Shown one piece after another: positions 11,387 through 20,513 of a stretch of DNA of 64,000 nucleotides (its first letter is position 1; every line of letters starts with the position of its first letter). The notes beneath the pieces are model-generated. The model saw only the letters and a program-made list of their open reading frames with translations. It had not been told where the DNA came from and did not search any database. This DNA comes from Affinirhizobium straminoryzae. Its GTDB lineage: Bacteria; Pseudomonadota; Alphaproteobacteria; Rhizobiales; Rhizobiaceae. Location of the stretch: the NCBI RefSeq assembly GCF_007004135.1, contig NZ_VJMG01000008.1:1-64000 (forward strand), written 5' to 3'. The translations under genes and the position numbers were made by a program.

Positions 11387-13600
11387 TTACGCCATAAAGC
11401 TGGGGAACCAGCTTTCATGGGCTTCCACGAGATCGGCAACCGCGACGTCGATGATCTCGTCGATGACGAGACGCTCGCCCCCCAGCGTTCCAAGCGTGCG
11501 GAAGGGCACCCGAGCCGATTCGGCGCTGGCGCGTACGAAGTTGGCAAGATCTGCCGGCACTGCGATGACGTAGCGGGCCTGATCTTCACCGAACAACTGG
11601 GCATGCGGCAGGCCGCGCCCTTCGGCGAGAGACAGCTTCGCCCCCTGGCGGGCACCCATGCACATCTCGGCCAGTGCCACGCCAAGCCCACCCGAGGAAA
11701 TATCGTGGCAGGCGGTCACCTGACCGTTGCGGATGATGCCGCGCACGAAATCGCCGTGACGACGCTCGGCGGCGAGATCGACCACCGGCGCCGGGCCCTC
11801 GGTGGAGCCCAGAATGTCGCGCAGATAGACGGACGAGCCGAGATGGCTGCCATCGCCGCCGATCATGATCAGCACGTCGCCCGCCTTTGCAGAGCCGATC
11901 CGCGCCATCTTGGACCAGTCGGGCAGCAGGCCGACGCCGGCAATGGTGGGGGTGGGCAGGATCGCGATGCCGTTTGTCTCGTTGTAGAGCGAGACATTGC
12001 CCGAGACGATCGGGAAATCGAGCGCGCGGCATGCTTCACCGATGCCCTGGATGGCGCCGACAAACTGGCCCATGATCTCCGGCTTTTCGGGATTGCCGAA
12101 ATTCAGGTTATCGGTGGCGGCGAGCGGCTCTGCGCCGGTTGCGGTAATGTTGCGCCAGCATTCGGCAACCGCCTGCTTGCCGCCTTCGACCGGATCGGCC
12201 TCGACATAGCGCGGCGTGACATCGGAGGAGAAGGCGAGCGCCTTGGTCGGATGGCCTTCGACACGCACGACGCCGGCATCGCCGCCCGGAAGCTGCAGGG
12301 AATTGCCCTGGATCAGCGTGTCATATTGTTCGTAGACCCAGCGGCGGCTGGACTGGTTGGCGGAGCCGACCAGTTTCAGCAGGGCCTCATTGTAATCGGC
12401 GGGTGCCGCAACCTTTTCGGCCGGCAGCGGCGCGCGGGCAGCGGAAGGCTGCCAGGGACGGTCGTATTCCGGGGCTTCGTCGCCGAGCTCCTTGATCGGC
12501 AGGTTGGCGACCTCCTCGCCCTGGTGGATGACGCGGAAACGCAGGTCGTCGGTGGTGTAGCCGACGATCGCGAAGTCCAGGCCCCACTTGACGAAGATCG
12601 CCTTGGCGACCTCTTCCTTGGAGGGTTCCAGCACCATGAGCATACGCTCCTGGCTTTCCGACAGCATCATTTCGTAGGCCGTCATGCGCTCCTCGCGCAC
12701 CGGCACCTTGTCGAGGTGCAGCTCGATGCCGAGGTCGCCCTTGGCGCCCATTTCCACCGCCGAGCAGGTGAGGCCGGCCGCCCCCATATCCTGGATGGCG
12801 ATCACGGCGCCGGTCTTCATCAGCTCAAGGCAGGCTTCCAGCAGGCACTTTTCGGTGAAGGGGTCGCCGACCTGAACGGTCGGGCGTTTCTCCTCGATCG
12901 ACTCGTCGAATTCGGCCGAGGCCATGGTTGCGCCACCGACGCCATCGCGGCCGGTCTTGGCACCGAGATAGACGACCGGCAGGCCAACGCCCTTGGCCTG
13001 CGACAGGAAGATGCCGTCGGACTTGGCAAGGCCGGCGGCAAACGCATTGACGAGAATGTTGCCGTTGTAGCGGGGGTCGAATTCGACTTCGCCGCCGACG
13101 GTCGGCACACCGAAGGAATTGCCGTAGCCTCCGACACCGGCAACGACGCCGGCCACAAGGTGCCTGGTCTTCGGATGATCGGGCGCGCCGAAGCGCAGCG
13201 CGTTCATCGCCGCGACCGGCCGGGCGCCCATGGTGAAGACATCGCGCAGAATGCCGCCAACGCCGGTTGCCGCACCCTGATAGGGCTCGATGTAGGAGGG
13301 GTGGTTGTGGCTCTCCATCTTGAACACCACGACATCGCCGTCATCGATATCGACGACGCCGGCGTTTTCGCCCGGTCCCTGGATGACGCGCGGACCCTTG
13401 GTCGGCAGCGTCTTCAGCCACTTCTTGGATGACTTGTAGGAGCAGTGCTCGTTCCACATCGCCGAGAAGATGCCGAGTTCCGTAAAGGTCGGCTCGCGGC
13501 CGATCAGATCGAGAATCCGCTGGTATTCATCAGGCTTCAGGCCGTGGGCGGCAATGAGGTCGGGCGTGATCGCGATCGTGTTGGAAATGGTCATCGTCAT
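11387..13600 (-). CDS. purL: Phosphoribosylformylglycinamidine synthase subunit PurL
   Basis: Large (synthetase) subunit of the three-part FGAM synthase; works with PurQ and PurS encoded upstream on the same strand. 737 aa, normal for the small-PurL type. Visible: N-terminal [18 protein letters not shown], glycine-rich [44 protein letters not shown] and [16 protein letters not shown], then a second AIRS-like half. ATG 13600 and ATG 13594 are both possible starts. The pagL-like gene and a hairpin separate it from purQ, so it may have its own promoter in 13601-13648. Confidence 0.97.
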   Translation of the reverse strand: MTMTISNTIAITPDLIAAHGLKPDEYQRILDLIGREPTFTELGIFSAMWNEHCSYKSSKKWLKTLPTKGPRVIQGPGENAGVVDIDDGDVVVFKMESHNHPSYIEPYQGAATGVGGILRDVFTMGARPVAAMNALRFGAPDHPKTRHLVAGVVAGVGGYGNSFGVPTVGGEVEFDPRYNGNILVNAFAAGLAKSDGIFLSQAKGVGLPVVYLGAKTGRDGVGGATMASAEFDESIEEKRPTVQVGDPFTEKCLLEACLELMKTGAVIAIQDMGAAGLTCSAVEMGAKGDLGIELHLDKVPVREERMTAYEMMLSESQERMLMVLEPSKEEVAKAIFVKWGLDFAIVGYTTDDLRFRVIHQGEEVANLPIKELGDEAPEYDRPWQPSAARAPLPAEKVAAPADYNEALLKLVGSANQSSRRWVYEQYDTLIQGNSLQLPGGDAGVVRVEGHPTKALAFSSDVTPRYVEADPVEGGKQAVAECWRNITATGAEPLAATDNLNFGNPEKPEIMGQFVGAIQGIGEACRALDFPIVSGNVSLYNETNGIAILPTPTIAGVGLLPDWSKMARIGSAKAGDVLIMIGGDGSHLGSSVYLRDILGSTEGPAPVVDLAAERRHGDFVRGIIRNGQVTACHDISSGGLGVALAEMCMGARQGAKLSLAEGRGLPHAQLFGEDQARYVIAVPADLANFVRASAESARVPFRTLGTLGGERLVIDEIIDVAVADLVEAHESWFPSFMA

Positions 13601-13648
13601 CTCTAGTGGGCGGTCCAGACTGGCGTCTCTTTAGCCTAGATGACAGAA

Positions 13649-13678
13649 GGGCGCGACAGGAAATTTCCCGTCGCGCCC
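13649..13678 (-). terminator. Hairpin between the PagL-like gene and purL
   Basis: GGGCGCGAC (13649-13657) pairs with GTCGCGCCC (13670-13678), and the loop is itself partly self-complementary. It follows the pagL-like stop by 35 nt. There is no T-run on the minus side, so it may slow or process transcription rather than end it. Confidence 0.45.
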
Positions 13679-13712
13679 AGATGATTTGCGTCTGTCGCCG
13701 GTGAGGCGATGA

Positions 13713-14276
13713 TCAGAACTTGTAGCCGACCATCAGGCCGGCACGCGTCAGGCCGCTGTTGTCGCTGCCGCAGAGGCCGGCATGCGAGGAATGCTCGGCC
13801 GTGCCGACGAGGCGCCAGTTCTTGTCGAGATTGATGCCGGCGGCGAGGTATTCGTGGAAGAGGGTATGGCAGCCAAGCGCCGGGCTGTTGCTGCCATCCG
13901 GATGCAGGTTGCCGTCGTTGACGCTGCCGCCGAAGCCTGCTTCGAGGAAGAAAGTGTCGTTCAGATGCGCCGTCCAGGAGAAGCCGGCATAAATCTGGTT
14001 GGTCTCCCCGGCCGTGCTGACATCACCGCCGATATGGATGCGGGGGCGGGTGAACTTGCTCCACCCGGTGGCATTGTCATGGTCCCAGGGATCGAAGAAA
14101 AGCATGCCGGTGATCAGCACGCCGCGTTCCGGATTGGCCTGGTCAACGCCCAGCACCGAACCGAAGCGCGCTTCATCGAAGATATTGTCCTGTGCAAGGC
14201 TGGGGCCGGCGGCAATCAGGAGACATGCGGATGCAAACAGGGATGCTGCCAGCTTGGAACATGCACGTTGGGACAT
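13713..14276 (-). CDS. PagL-like lipid A 3-O-deacylase (acyloxyacyl hydrolase)
   Basis: Outer-membrane beta-barrel esterase family that removes the 3-O-acyl chain of lipid A. 187 aa with a Sec signal peptide ending near GPSLAQ (about residue 29). The mature part has alternating strands, the catalytic-type AEHSSHAG motif (His and Ser of the PagL triad) near residue 160, and the C-terminal GLMVGYKF with a terminal aromatic typical of outer-membrane proteins. Length fits PagL. Two cysteines (in LGCHTLF and GLCGSDN) could form a disulfide. It interrupts the purine gene series between purQ and purL. Confidence 0.8.
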   Translation of the reverse strand: MSQRACSKLAASLFASACLLIAAGPSLAQDNIFDEARFGSVLGVDQANPERGVLITGMLFFDPWDHDNATGWSKFTRPRIHIGGDVSTAGETNQIYAGFSWTAHLNDTFFLEAGFGGSVNDGNLHPDGSNSPALGCHTLFHEYLAAGINLDKNWRLVGTAEHSSHAGLCGSDNSGLTRAGLMVGYKF

Positions 14277-14584
14277 CGTTCAGGTGAACTCCGATGGACG
14301 GGATCTGCTTCGACACCCGAAGCAGCGTGCCGGAGGTTGTCCCTGAATTGAGCAAGATACAAGGTGGTATCTCGGCAGTGCCAAATCATGACACGCAAAG
14401 ACGCGGCATTGTTGCAGAAAAAGTACGCTCAGCGCGCCGGAGACTGCTGAAAATCCAGTCACGGGGAGGCATGGGGAGCCAGCCGGCGGCCATGAGATCC
14501 GCGAATCAGGAAGCCTGAAGGACGAGAGTCGCGTAGCCGGCTAACCGCTTGAAACCACTGAGATCCCCGGCTCGGTCCGCCTGT
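14277..14584. other. Intergenic region upstream of the PagL-like gene
   Basis: About 308 bases of lower GC than the flanks, without a convincing gene. It should contain the promoter of the PagL-like gene and the tail of the lipoprotein gene transcript. The only clear element is the dyad at 14305-14325. Confidence 0.5.
14305..14325. repeat. Perfect dyad in the leader of the PagL-like gene
   Basis: CTGCTTCG (14305-14312) and CGAAGCAG (14318-14325) flank a 5-nt loop, 29 nt upstream of the start codon. It could be an RNA hairpin or a regulator site; no T-run follows. Confidence 0.5.
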
Positions 14585-14974
14585 TCAGCAGCCCTTGTCG
14601 CCGGCGGCCCAGCGCGTCACGTCCTTGCGGATGCGGGCCGCCTGACTGCCGTTCATCATCGGTCCGAAGGCGTCGAGCCGCGCCGGATTTCCCTCTGCCT
14701 GTACGACAAGCAAAGGACGCGATTCCGGGCTGTGGCGCGGGACCGCCAGGATGCGCGGACGTCCGGAGAAGGAATTGAGTTCCGGCGCCAGCCGGTAGGC
14801 GGCAAAGGCTGCATCGCCGGACTTGAACCAGCAGCTGTTTGCCGCAACCGCGATCCGCTCCATCATCGGCAGCGCCGCGCGATCCGGCGCCACGGCTGCG
14901 GGGCGCTCGCTCTTGCAGCCCTGCAGGCTGATGAGCGTGACGGCAAGGCAGGCGAGGGCGATCTTGTAGGTCAT
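14585..14974 (-). CDS. Small putative lipoprotein of unknown function
   Basis: 129 aa from ATG 14974. The N-terminus MTYKIALACLAVTLISLQGC is a lipoprotein signal with lipobox LQGC (Cys20), so the mature protein should be lipid-anchored to a membrane. The rest (about 109 aa) has Cys48-like NSCWFKSG and a C-terminal DKGC, which may pair. An upstream in-frame start at 15040 would bury the signal peptide and is rejected. I do not recognise a named family. It lies between purQ and the PagL-like gene on the same strand. Confidence 0.7.
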   Translation of the reverse strand: MTYKIALACLAVTLISLQGCKSERPAAVAPDRAALPMMERIAVAANSCWFKSGDAAFAAYRLAPELNSFSGRPRILAVPRHSPESRPLLVVQAEGNPARLDAFGPMMNGSQAARIRKDVTRWAAGDKGC

Positions 14975-15075
14975 GGGCTCTGATCCGGACAAACGGCGGG
15001 AGGAAAAGAGGCTCCGCGTTGCCACGGAGCCTCGAGACATGGAGGGCTGACGGATGATTGCGGCAGGCGTATGGC

Positions 15076-15747
15076 TCAGGCCGCAATGACATCCAGGGCA
15101 GAGGCGAAGATGCCGCGCCCATCGGTGCCGCCATGGGCCGCCTCGATGAGGTTTTCCGGATGAGGCATCATGCCGAGCACATTGCCGGCCTCGTTGACGA
15201 CGCCGGCGATGTCGAGCATCGAGCCGTTCGGATTGGTGCCTTCCGCATAACGGAAGACCACCTGGCCCCTGTCCTGCATCGCCTTCAGGGTCTCGTCCTC
15301 GACAAAATAGTTGCCGTCGTGGTGGGCAACCGGGCAGCGGATGATCTGGCCCTCGGCATAGGCGCGGGTGAAATCCGTATCGGCGTTGACCACCTCGAGC
15401 TTCACTTCCTTGCAGACGAACTTCAGCGAGGCATTGCGCATCAGGGCGCCGGGCAGCATGCCGGCCTCGACCAGGATCTGGAAGCCGTTGCAGACGCCGA
15501 GAACCTTGACACCCTTGGCCGCCTTTTCGCGCACGGCCTGCATCACCGGCATGCGCGCGGCAATCGCGCCACAGCGCAGATAGTCACCATAGGAAAAGCC
15601 GCCGGGGATGACGATCAGGTCGACATCCGGGATTTCCGTTTCCGTCTGCCAGACGGTGACCGGGGCCTGCCCGGAAATGCGCGTAAGGGCGGCAATCATG
15701 TCCCGGTCACGGTTGAGGCCGGGAAGCTGGAGGACGGCGGACTTCAT
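15076..15747 (-). CDS. purQ: Phosphoribosylformylglycinamidine synthase subunit PurQ
   Basis: Glutaminase subunit that supplies ammonia to PurL. 223 aa class I amidotransferase: oxyanion/nucleophile region [11 protein letters not shown] (Cys nucleophile), upstream [17 protein letters not shown], and the C-terminal [11 protein letters not shown] with catalytic His and Glu. Its start overlaps the stop of the upstream coiled-coil gene by 4 nt (ATGA), which implies translational coupling. Confidence 0.97.
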   Translation of the reverse strand: MKSAVLQLPGLNRDRDMIAALTRISGQAPVTVWQTETEIPDVDLIVIPGGFSYGDYLRCGAIAARMPVMQAVREKAAKGVKVLGVCNGFQILVEAGMLPGALMRNASLKFVCKEVKLEVVNADTDFTRAYAEGQIIRCPVAHHDGNYFVEDETLKAMQDRGQVVFRYAEGTNPNGSMLDIAGVVNEAGNVLGMMPHPENLIEAAHGGTDGRGIFASALDVIAA

Positions 15748-16001
15748 GGGTGGGGCTCAAACCTTGCTTGTGCTTCTGACAGTTCTCGGAGTTCGAGACG
15801 ATTTTCGATGCGGTCGAGGCGCAGCTCATGCCGCGCTAAAACGGAGTGAAGATTGTGAATGTCCTGGTGAAGTGACACCATGACACCCCGCATCGCATTC
15901 ATCTCCGCCTTCAGTTCGCGCTGGCCCTGTTTGACGTCCGCGACCCCCGCATGAACCCTCTTGATAAGGTCATACAGACGTTCACGGCTGACATCGGCCA
16001 T
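15744..16001 (-). CDS. Small coiled-coil protein embedded between purS and purQ
   Basis: 85 aa from ATG 16001 ([16 protein letters not shown]...); TTG 16016 and GTG 16004 are alternative in-frame starts. It is almost entirely helical with heptad spacing ([22 protein letters not shown], then [24 protein letters not shown]), soluble and without signal peptide or cysteine. It starts about 19 nt after purS and its stop overlaps the purQ start by 4 nt, so it should be expressed with the FGAM synthase subunits. Function unknown; I do not recognise a catalytic motif. Confidence 0.75.
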   Translation of the reverse strand: MADVSRERLYDLIKRVHAGVADVKQGQRELKAEMNAMRGVMVSLHQDIHNLHSVLARHELRLDRIENRLELRELSEAQARFEPHP

Positions 16002-16019
16002 CACACGCTTTCGCAACCG

Positions 16020-16262
16020 TCAGAGGAGAGCGATAGAATAGTTCTCGATCACGGTATTGGCCAGCAGCTTTTCGCACATGGCCTTCAGCTCGTCCTCAGC
16101 CTTGGCGCGGTCTGAGGTGTCGAGTTCGAGATCGAAGACCTTGCCCTGGCGCACCTGATGGACGCCCTCGAAGCCGAGGCTTCCGAGCGCGCCTTCGATG
16201 GCCTTGCCCTGCGGGTCCAGAACGCCGTTCTTCAACGTGACGGTGACGCGTGCCTTGATCAC
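16020..16262 (-). CDS. purS: Phosphoribosylformylglycinamidine synthase subunit PurS
   Basis: Small structural subunit that joins PurL and PurQ. 80 aa, normal length: MIKARVTVTLKNGVLDPQGKAIEGAL, then LGFEGVHQVRQGKVFDLEL and the C-terminal CEKLLANTVIENY. It starts with GTG 16262, with GGAG about 8 nt upstream. It lies 18 nt after purC and 19 nt before the coiled-coil gene in a compact series. Confidence 0.97.
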   Translation of the reverse strand: MIKARVTVTLKNGVLDPQGKAIEGALGSLGFEGVHQVRQGKVFDLELDTSDRAKAEDELKAMCEKLLANTVIENYSIALL

Positions 16263-16279
16263 TGAGTGCTCCTCGAAGC

Positions 16280-17044
16280 TTACTGGACCAGAACCGGGCC
16301 GGTGCCGCGGATCGGTTCGTTTTCGTTGATGATGCCGAGACGACGGGCAACTTCGGAATAGGCCTCCAGCAGGCCGCCGAGGTCGCGGCGGAAGCGGTCC
16401 TTATCCATCTTTTCCTTCGTCTCGATGTCCCACAGTCGGCAGCTGTCGGGCGAGATCTCGTCGGCGAGGATGATGCGCATCATGTCGCCTTCGAACAGGC
16501 GGCCGCATTCGATCTTGAAATCGATGAGCTGGATGCCGACGCCGAGGAAGAGGCCGGAAAGGAAGTCGTTGACGCGGATGGCGAGCGCCATGATGTCGTC
16601 AAGCTCGGCCGGATTGGCCCAGCCGAAGGCGGTGATGTGCTCTTCCGAGACCATCGGGTCGCCGAGCTGGTCGGACTTGTAGTAGAATTCGATGATCGAG
16701 CGCGGCAGAACCACGCCTTCCTCGATGCCAAGGCGCGTCGAGAGCGAACCGGCGGCGACATTGCGCACGACGATCTCCAGCGGGATCATTTCCACTTCCT
16801 TGATCAGCTGCTCGCGCATGTTCAGCCGGCGGATGAAATGCGTGGGGATGCCGATCTTGTTGAGGTGCGTGAAGATGTATTCGCTGATGCGGTTGTTGAG
16901 CACGCCCTTGCCGTCGATGACGTCATGCTTCTTCTTGTTGAAGGCAGTGGCATCATCCTTGAAGAACTGGATCAGCGTGCCAGGCTCAGGGCCTTCGTAA
17001 AGGATCTTGGCCTTGCCTTCGTAGATACGGCGGCGACGGTTCAT
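16280..17044 (-). CDS. purC: SAICAR synthetase PurC
   Basis: Phosphoribosylaminoimidazole-succinocarboxamide synthase, step 8 of purine synthesis. 254 aa from ATG 17044 ([18 protein letters not shown]), which matches the conserved rhizobial N-terminus; the frame extends upstream to 17131 but that part is not protein-like. Motifs: [50 protein letters not shown] and [13 protein letters not shown]. It is first in the minus-strand purC-purS-x-purQ series. Confidence 0.97.
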   Translation of the reverse strand: MNRRRRIYEGKAKILYEGPEPGTLIQFFKDDATAFNKKKHDVIDGKGVLNNRISEYIFTHLNKIGIPTHFIRRLNMREQLIKEVEMIPLEIVVRNVAAGSLSTRLGIEEGVVLPRSIIEFYYKSDQLGDPMVSEEHITAFGWANPAELDDIMALAIRVNDFLSGLFLGVGIQLIDFKIECGRLFEGDMMRIILADEISPDSCRLWDIETKEKMDKDRFRRDLGGLLEAYSEVARRLGIINENEPIRGTGPVLVQ

Positions 17045-17280
17045 GAGTTTCTGTCTCTTGTTGTTGGGCGCCGGTCGTGGCGCCGTGAAGGGTCTTTGAG
17101 CGGTCCCATAACGGAAAACCGTGCAATTCACAATGCGCGTTGGCAGAGCATGTGGTGGAGGACGGCACAGGCAAGAAGGATTCGTTCACCGTTGGGCTAC
17201 ACGGTTTGGCAAATCTTCTCCGGCAGTTTCCTTTGCGTCGGTTCGTCGCGCCTGCGGGCGCATGGCATCGGGGACAGCCA

Positions 17281-17595
17281 ATGATCACTCTGCATGACCG
17301 GGCGCTCGCGCTCGAAAACAGGTTTGCCTACGAGGAAGGCGAGCAGTTTCGCGCCACCGCGCGCCGCAACAAGCTGATCGGCCTTTGGGCCGGACAGCTG
17401 CTCGGCAAGTCCAATCCCATCGCCTATGCGGAGGAGTTTGCCGCCTGGGCGGTCGAGCACCATGACGACAAGGCGATGACCGCAAGGCTGCGCAGCGAAT
17501 TTGCGGCCGCAGCCCTCGTTCTCGACGAGCAGGATCTGGCCACCCGCATGCGCGAGATGCTGCTGGAAACGCTGGCCGAGATGCGGGCGCCCTGA
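17281..17595 (+). CDS. DUF1476 protein, F1-ATPase inhibitor zeta-subunit family
   Basis: 104 aa from ATG 17281 (MITLHDRALALENRFAYEEGEQF). The family (DUF1476) includes the zeta subunit that inhibits the F1Fo-ATPase in Paracoccus and related Alphaproteobacteria through its N-terminal inhibitory segment. The N-terminal ENRFAYEEG...RRNKLIGLWAGQLLG block and the helical AYAEEFAAWAVEHHDDKAM region are characteristic. A longer frame from 17140 overlaps the purC promoter region and is rejected. It is divergent from purC. Confidence 0.88.
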   Translation: MITLHDRALALENRFAYEEGEQFRATARRNKLIGLWAGQLLGKSNPIAYAEEFAAWAVEHHDDKAMTARLRSEFAAAALVLDEQDLATRMREMLLETLAEMRAP

Positions 17596-17747
17596 TCCGC
17601 CGCCTCTCGCGATCGTAAGCGCCGGGCAGGGGTTCCCCCATCCGTCGCGCCTTTGCGCATGCCGAAAACAGGTTCACCTTGGATGTGAAGCATGCGTTTG
17701 GCGTGCGGGTGCGACGCGCGTCGCCGCCAAGCGTGGAGTGACTGGAA

Positions 17748-17850
17748 CATTTCCGGTGAAAACCGGATCACCTGAAATGCTCTATCACTTTGTTTTCAGG
17801 CAGTCCGGACGCAAGACCGCTGACGCATTTTGGGCTCGGACATGCTCTAG
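17748..17850. repeat. Rhizobial mosaic repeat element
   Basis: About 100 bases resembling the dispersed intergenic repeat of Rhizobiaceae. CATTTCCGGTGA (17748-17759) pairs with TCACCTGAAATG (17768-17779) with one mismatch around AAACCGGA-type loop bases. Next come GCTCTATCACTTTGTTTT (17780-17797), a degenerate second dyad around TCCGGACGCAAGACCGC, and a closing GCTCTAG. The final CTA (17847-17849) is the stop codon of the minus-strand GGDEF-EAL gene. Family recognised from memory of similar rhizobial sequences. Confidence 0.6.
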
Positions 17851-20432
17851 CAGCATGTCTCGTGCCAGGCGCCCGAGAGCATGAAGGGCACCAGTTCGCC
17901 GAAGGCTAGCGGCTTTGCAAGCGCAAAGCCCTGCAGCACGTCGCATCCGAGATCGCGCAGGATGCGTGCGTGCTCCATGCTTTCGACCCCTTCGGCGGCG
18001 ACACGCACATTCAGCGACTTGCCGATCTCGATGATCGACCCCACCAGCCTGCGCTGTTCCGCCGATTGCGGCAGGAGACGGATCAGTTGTCGGTCGATCT
18101 TCAGCGTGTTGGGCGACAGACGCAGCAGGCTGACGATCGAGGCGTGGCCGCTGCCGAAATCATCGATCTCGATATCGATGCCGAGTCGCTTCAGCTGTGC
18201 CAGATTGCGCATGACCTCGTCGCCGCAATTGTCGAGAAAGGTCGATTCCAGAAGCTCGAAGGAGAGCATGCCAGGCGGCAGTGAAAGTTTCCGCACCTTG
18301 CGGATCAGGCCGGGATCGAGCAGGCGGCGATAGGAGACATTCGCCGAAAGCTTGGGCAAGGCCAGACCCATGTCGAGCAGCCGCGCCTGATCGGCGAGCG
18401 CCCTTTCCAGGATCAGGTCGTCGATGACCGACAGCGCGCCGATTTCCTCGGCAATCGACAGGAAGGTGTCGGGTGCCAGCAATCCCTGGGTCGGATGCTG
18501 CCAGCGTGCCAGCGTTTCGGCGCCGCTGATTTCGAGGCTTCTGGCGTCGAACTGCAGCTGGTAGACGGGAAAGAACTGGCCTGTTTCGATGCCGTGCAGG
18601 ATGTCGTCTGCGGTCTGCTTGGCAATCAGGATCTGCTCGTGCGTTTCGGCCGAATAGAATTCGTGACGGTTCCGCCCGGCTTTCTTGGCCCGATAGAGCG
18701 CCATATCGGCATTCAGGAGCAGCTGGTGGGCATCGATGTCGCCGCCCTTCATCCAGGCGATGCCGATGCTGGCGCCGACGCGGCATTCGCGGCCTTCGTG
18801 CAGCACCGGCTCGCTGAGCATGCGCACCAGCCGATCTGCCAGTGAGGCAAGCTTGCGGGCGGAGCCGTCAAAGGGTGCAAGCAGCACGAATTCATCGCCG
18901 CCGATGCGGGCAACGAACTGGCCCGGACGGGCGGATTTGCGCAGAACACCTGCCGCATGGCGCAGTATGGCGTCGCCGGCGCCATGCCCCAGCGTATCAT
19001 TGATCTGCTTGAAGCGGTCGAGATCGATATGCAGAACGCCGAGAGCGGTCCCGTCGCGCCTTGCCTGCATCGCCTGTTCCGCCATGACAGTATCGAGATA
19101 GCGGCGGTTGGGCAGGTCGGTCAGGTAGTCATGCATCGCATTGTATTCGATGCTGCTGCGCGCTGCCTCGAGCTCGGCGTTGCGCGCCTCCGCAGTCCGC
19201 CGTGCACGGTCCAGTTCGCGCTGCAGCATGACGTCATCGGTGATGTCCCAATTGGCGCCGACCGTCTTCCTGTGGCCGTCCTGATCGACATAGCTCATGG
19301 TGCAGCTGCGGATTACCCGCTCGCTGCCGTCCCGCAGAACGATGCGATATTCTTCGGCAAAGGGGCGTCCTTCATCATGCTCGGCCGCAGCCGCAGCCAG
19401 GATGCGGGGGCGATCCTCGGGATGCAGGAAACTTTCCCAGGTCTCGCCCACCCGGATCTCCTCGCTGGGCGAGATGCCGTACATTTCATAGATGCGCTCG
19501 TCCCAATGAACACGACCCGTGACGAGATCGGCCTCGAACACGCCGACGCCGGACAGCGACAGCGCCATCTCCAGCCGGCGCGTCATCTGGGTCAGGCCAT
19601 GTTCGGCCTCGATGCGGTCGGTGACGTCGGTGTCGGTGCCGATCACCCGCAGTGGCCGCCCGTCCGGCGCGCGCTCGACGCAGTTGCCGCGGCATTCGAT
19701 CCAGACCCAGCGACCGTCGGCGTGCCGCTCCCGGTAAAGGAACACCTGATAGTCGGGATCGCCGGCCTCCTGTCGCTCCATGGCGTGCAGTGTAAAGTCC
19801 ACATCATCCGGATGCAGGCGCTTCAGCCATTCCTCCTTGGAGGCGGGAAGCGGGTCGCTTTCCTTGAGACCGCGCAACTGTCGCCAGGTGGGCGAGTAAT
19901 ATTTGACGCCGATCGCATAATGATGGTCCCAGACGCCGGAGACCGAACTGATCAGGGCGCTGTTCCAGCGCAGTTCGCGGGTCGCGATCTCGGCCTCGCG
20001 TTTCTTCTGCGCGGTGATGTCGGCAAACTGCAGGAGAAGACGCGCCGTTCCGTCCGCAAGGTCATTCGGCCAGGGGGCACAATCGACAAGCGCCCATTTC
20101 TGGGCGCCTGATGCGAGCGGGACCCGGACGATGAGGGGCTCATCCGTCTCCGAAACGCGGTTACCGGCGAGGAGCGCTTCGAGAGGCCCCCGATCGTCCG
20201 GATGTACAAGAGAGAGAAGGTCGAAGGCATGGGAGGATTTGGCGAGACGGCGCCAATCCTGCTCGAAACGTTCCGTGGCTTCGATGATCCGCCCGGTCGG
20301 GGCTTCGATGAGAACGGTCGGGAAGGGCACGAAAGCAAGCGCTGCAGCCTCGGCGGCTGCCACACCGTAAACGGGCGTGTTCGGAATCTGGCAATCCGGC
20401 AACACCAGCGACGCACTCCCCAAGCTCGACAT
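17847..20432 (-). CDS. PAS-GGDEF-EAL cyclic-di-GMP signalling protein
   Basis: 861 aa from ATG 20432 (GTG 20435 also possible). No membrane helix, so cytoplasmic. N-terminal sensory half with PAS/PAC units: LDRTDVTDR-type PAC ends at QFADITAQKKR, VIGTDTDVTDRIEAE and VGANWDITDD. The GGDEF domain starts at HDYLTDLPNRRYLD and carries ARIGGDEF (GGDEF at 511-515). The EAL domain has the variant signature E639-T-L-ARW in place of EAL, but keeps NVSYRRL, FELLES, DDFGSGHAS, KIDRQLI, AEGVES and QGFALAKP. No RxxD I-site precedes GGDEF. Both activities look possible. Its last codons and stop lie in the repeat element. A TTAAC-CAAA-GTTAA dyad lies about 30 nt upstream. Confidence 0.9.
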   Translation of the reverse strand: MSSLGSASLVLPDCQIPNTPVYGVAAAEAAALAFVPFPTVLIEAPTGRIIEATERFEQDWRRLAKSSHAFDLLSLVHPDDRGPLEALLAGNRVSETDEPLIVRVPLASGAQKWALVDCAPWPNDLADGTARLLLQFADITAQKKREAEIATRELRWNSALISSVSGVWDHHYAIGVKYYSPTWRQLRGLKESDPLPASKEEWLKRLHPDDVDFTLHAMERQEAGDPDYQVFLYRERHADGRWVWIECRGNCVERAPDGRPLRVIGTDTDVTDRIEAEHGLTQMTRRLEMALSLSGVGVFEADLVTGRVHWDERIYEMYGISPSEEIRVGETWESFLHPEDRPRILAAAAAEHDEGRPFAEEYRIVLRDGSERVIRSCTMSYVDQDGHRKTVGANWDITDDVMLQRELDRARRTAEARNAELEAARSSIEYNAMHDYLTDLPNRRYLDTVMAEQAMQARRDGTALGVLHIDLDRFKQINDTLGHGAGDAILRHAAGVLRKSARPGQFVARIGGDEFVLLAPFDGSARKLASLADRLVRMLSEPVLHEGRECRVGASIGIAWMKGGDIDAHQLLLNADMALYRAKKAGRNRHEFYSAETHEQILIAKQTADDILHGIETGQFFPVYQLQFDARSLEISGAETLARWQHPTQGLLAPDTFLSIAEEIGALSVIDDLILERALADQARLLDMGLALPKLSANVSYRRLLDPGLIRKVRKLSLPPGMLSFELLESTFLDNCGDEVMRNLAQLKRLGIDIEIDDFGSGHASIVSLLRLSPNTLKIDRQLIRLLPQSAEQRRLVGSIIEIGKSLNVRVAAEGVESMEHARILRDLGCDVLQGFALAKPLAFGELVPFMLSGAWHETCC

Positions 20433-20462
20433 CACCCGATGCGCGACATTAGCCCGCTTCTT

Positions 20463-20476
20463 TTAACCAAAGTTAA
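20463..20476. promoter_or_regulatory. TTAAC dyad upstream of the GGDEF-EAL gene
   Basis: TTAACCAAAGTTAA is an inverted repeat (TTAAC/GTTAA, 4-nt spacer) 31 nt before the start codon. It resembles a CtrA site but the two TTAA blocks are 6 nt apart, not the canonical 7; TTAACCA also matches the CtrA half-site TTAACCAT except for its last base. Confidence 0.35.
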
Positions 20477-20513
20477 ATAATTCACCTAAGAAGGAAGGAT
20501 TTCCTGCGGCAGG

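Noticed and set aside
11345-13432. A 695-codon open frame antisense to purL
   Set aside because: Shadow of PurL; no ribosome site or recognisable domain.
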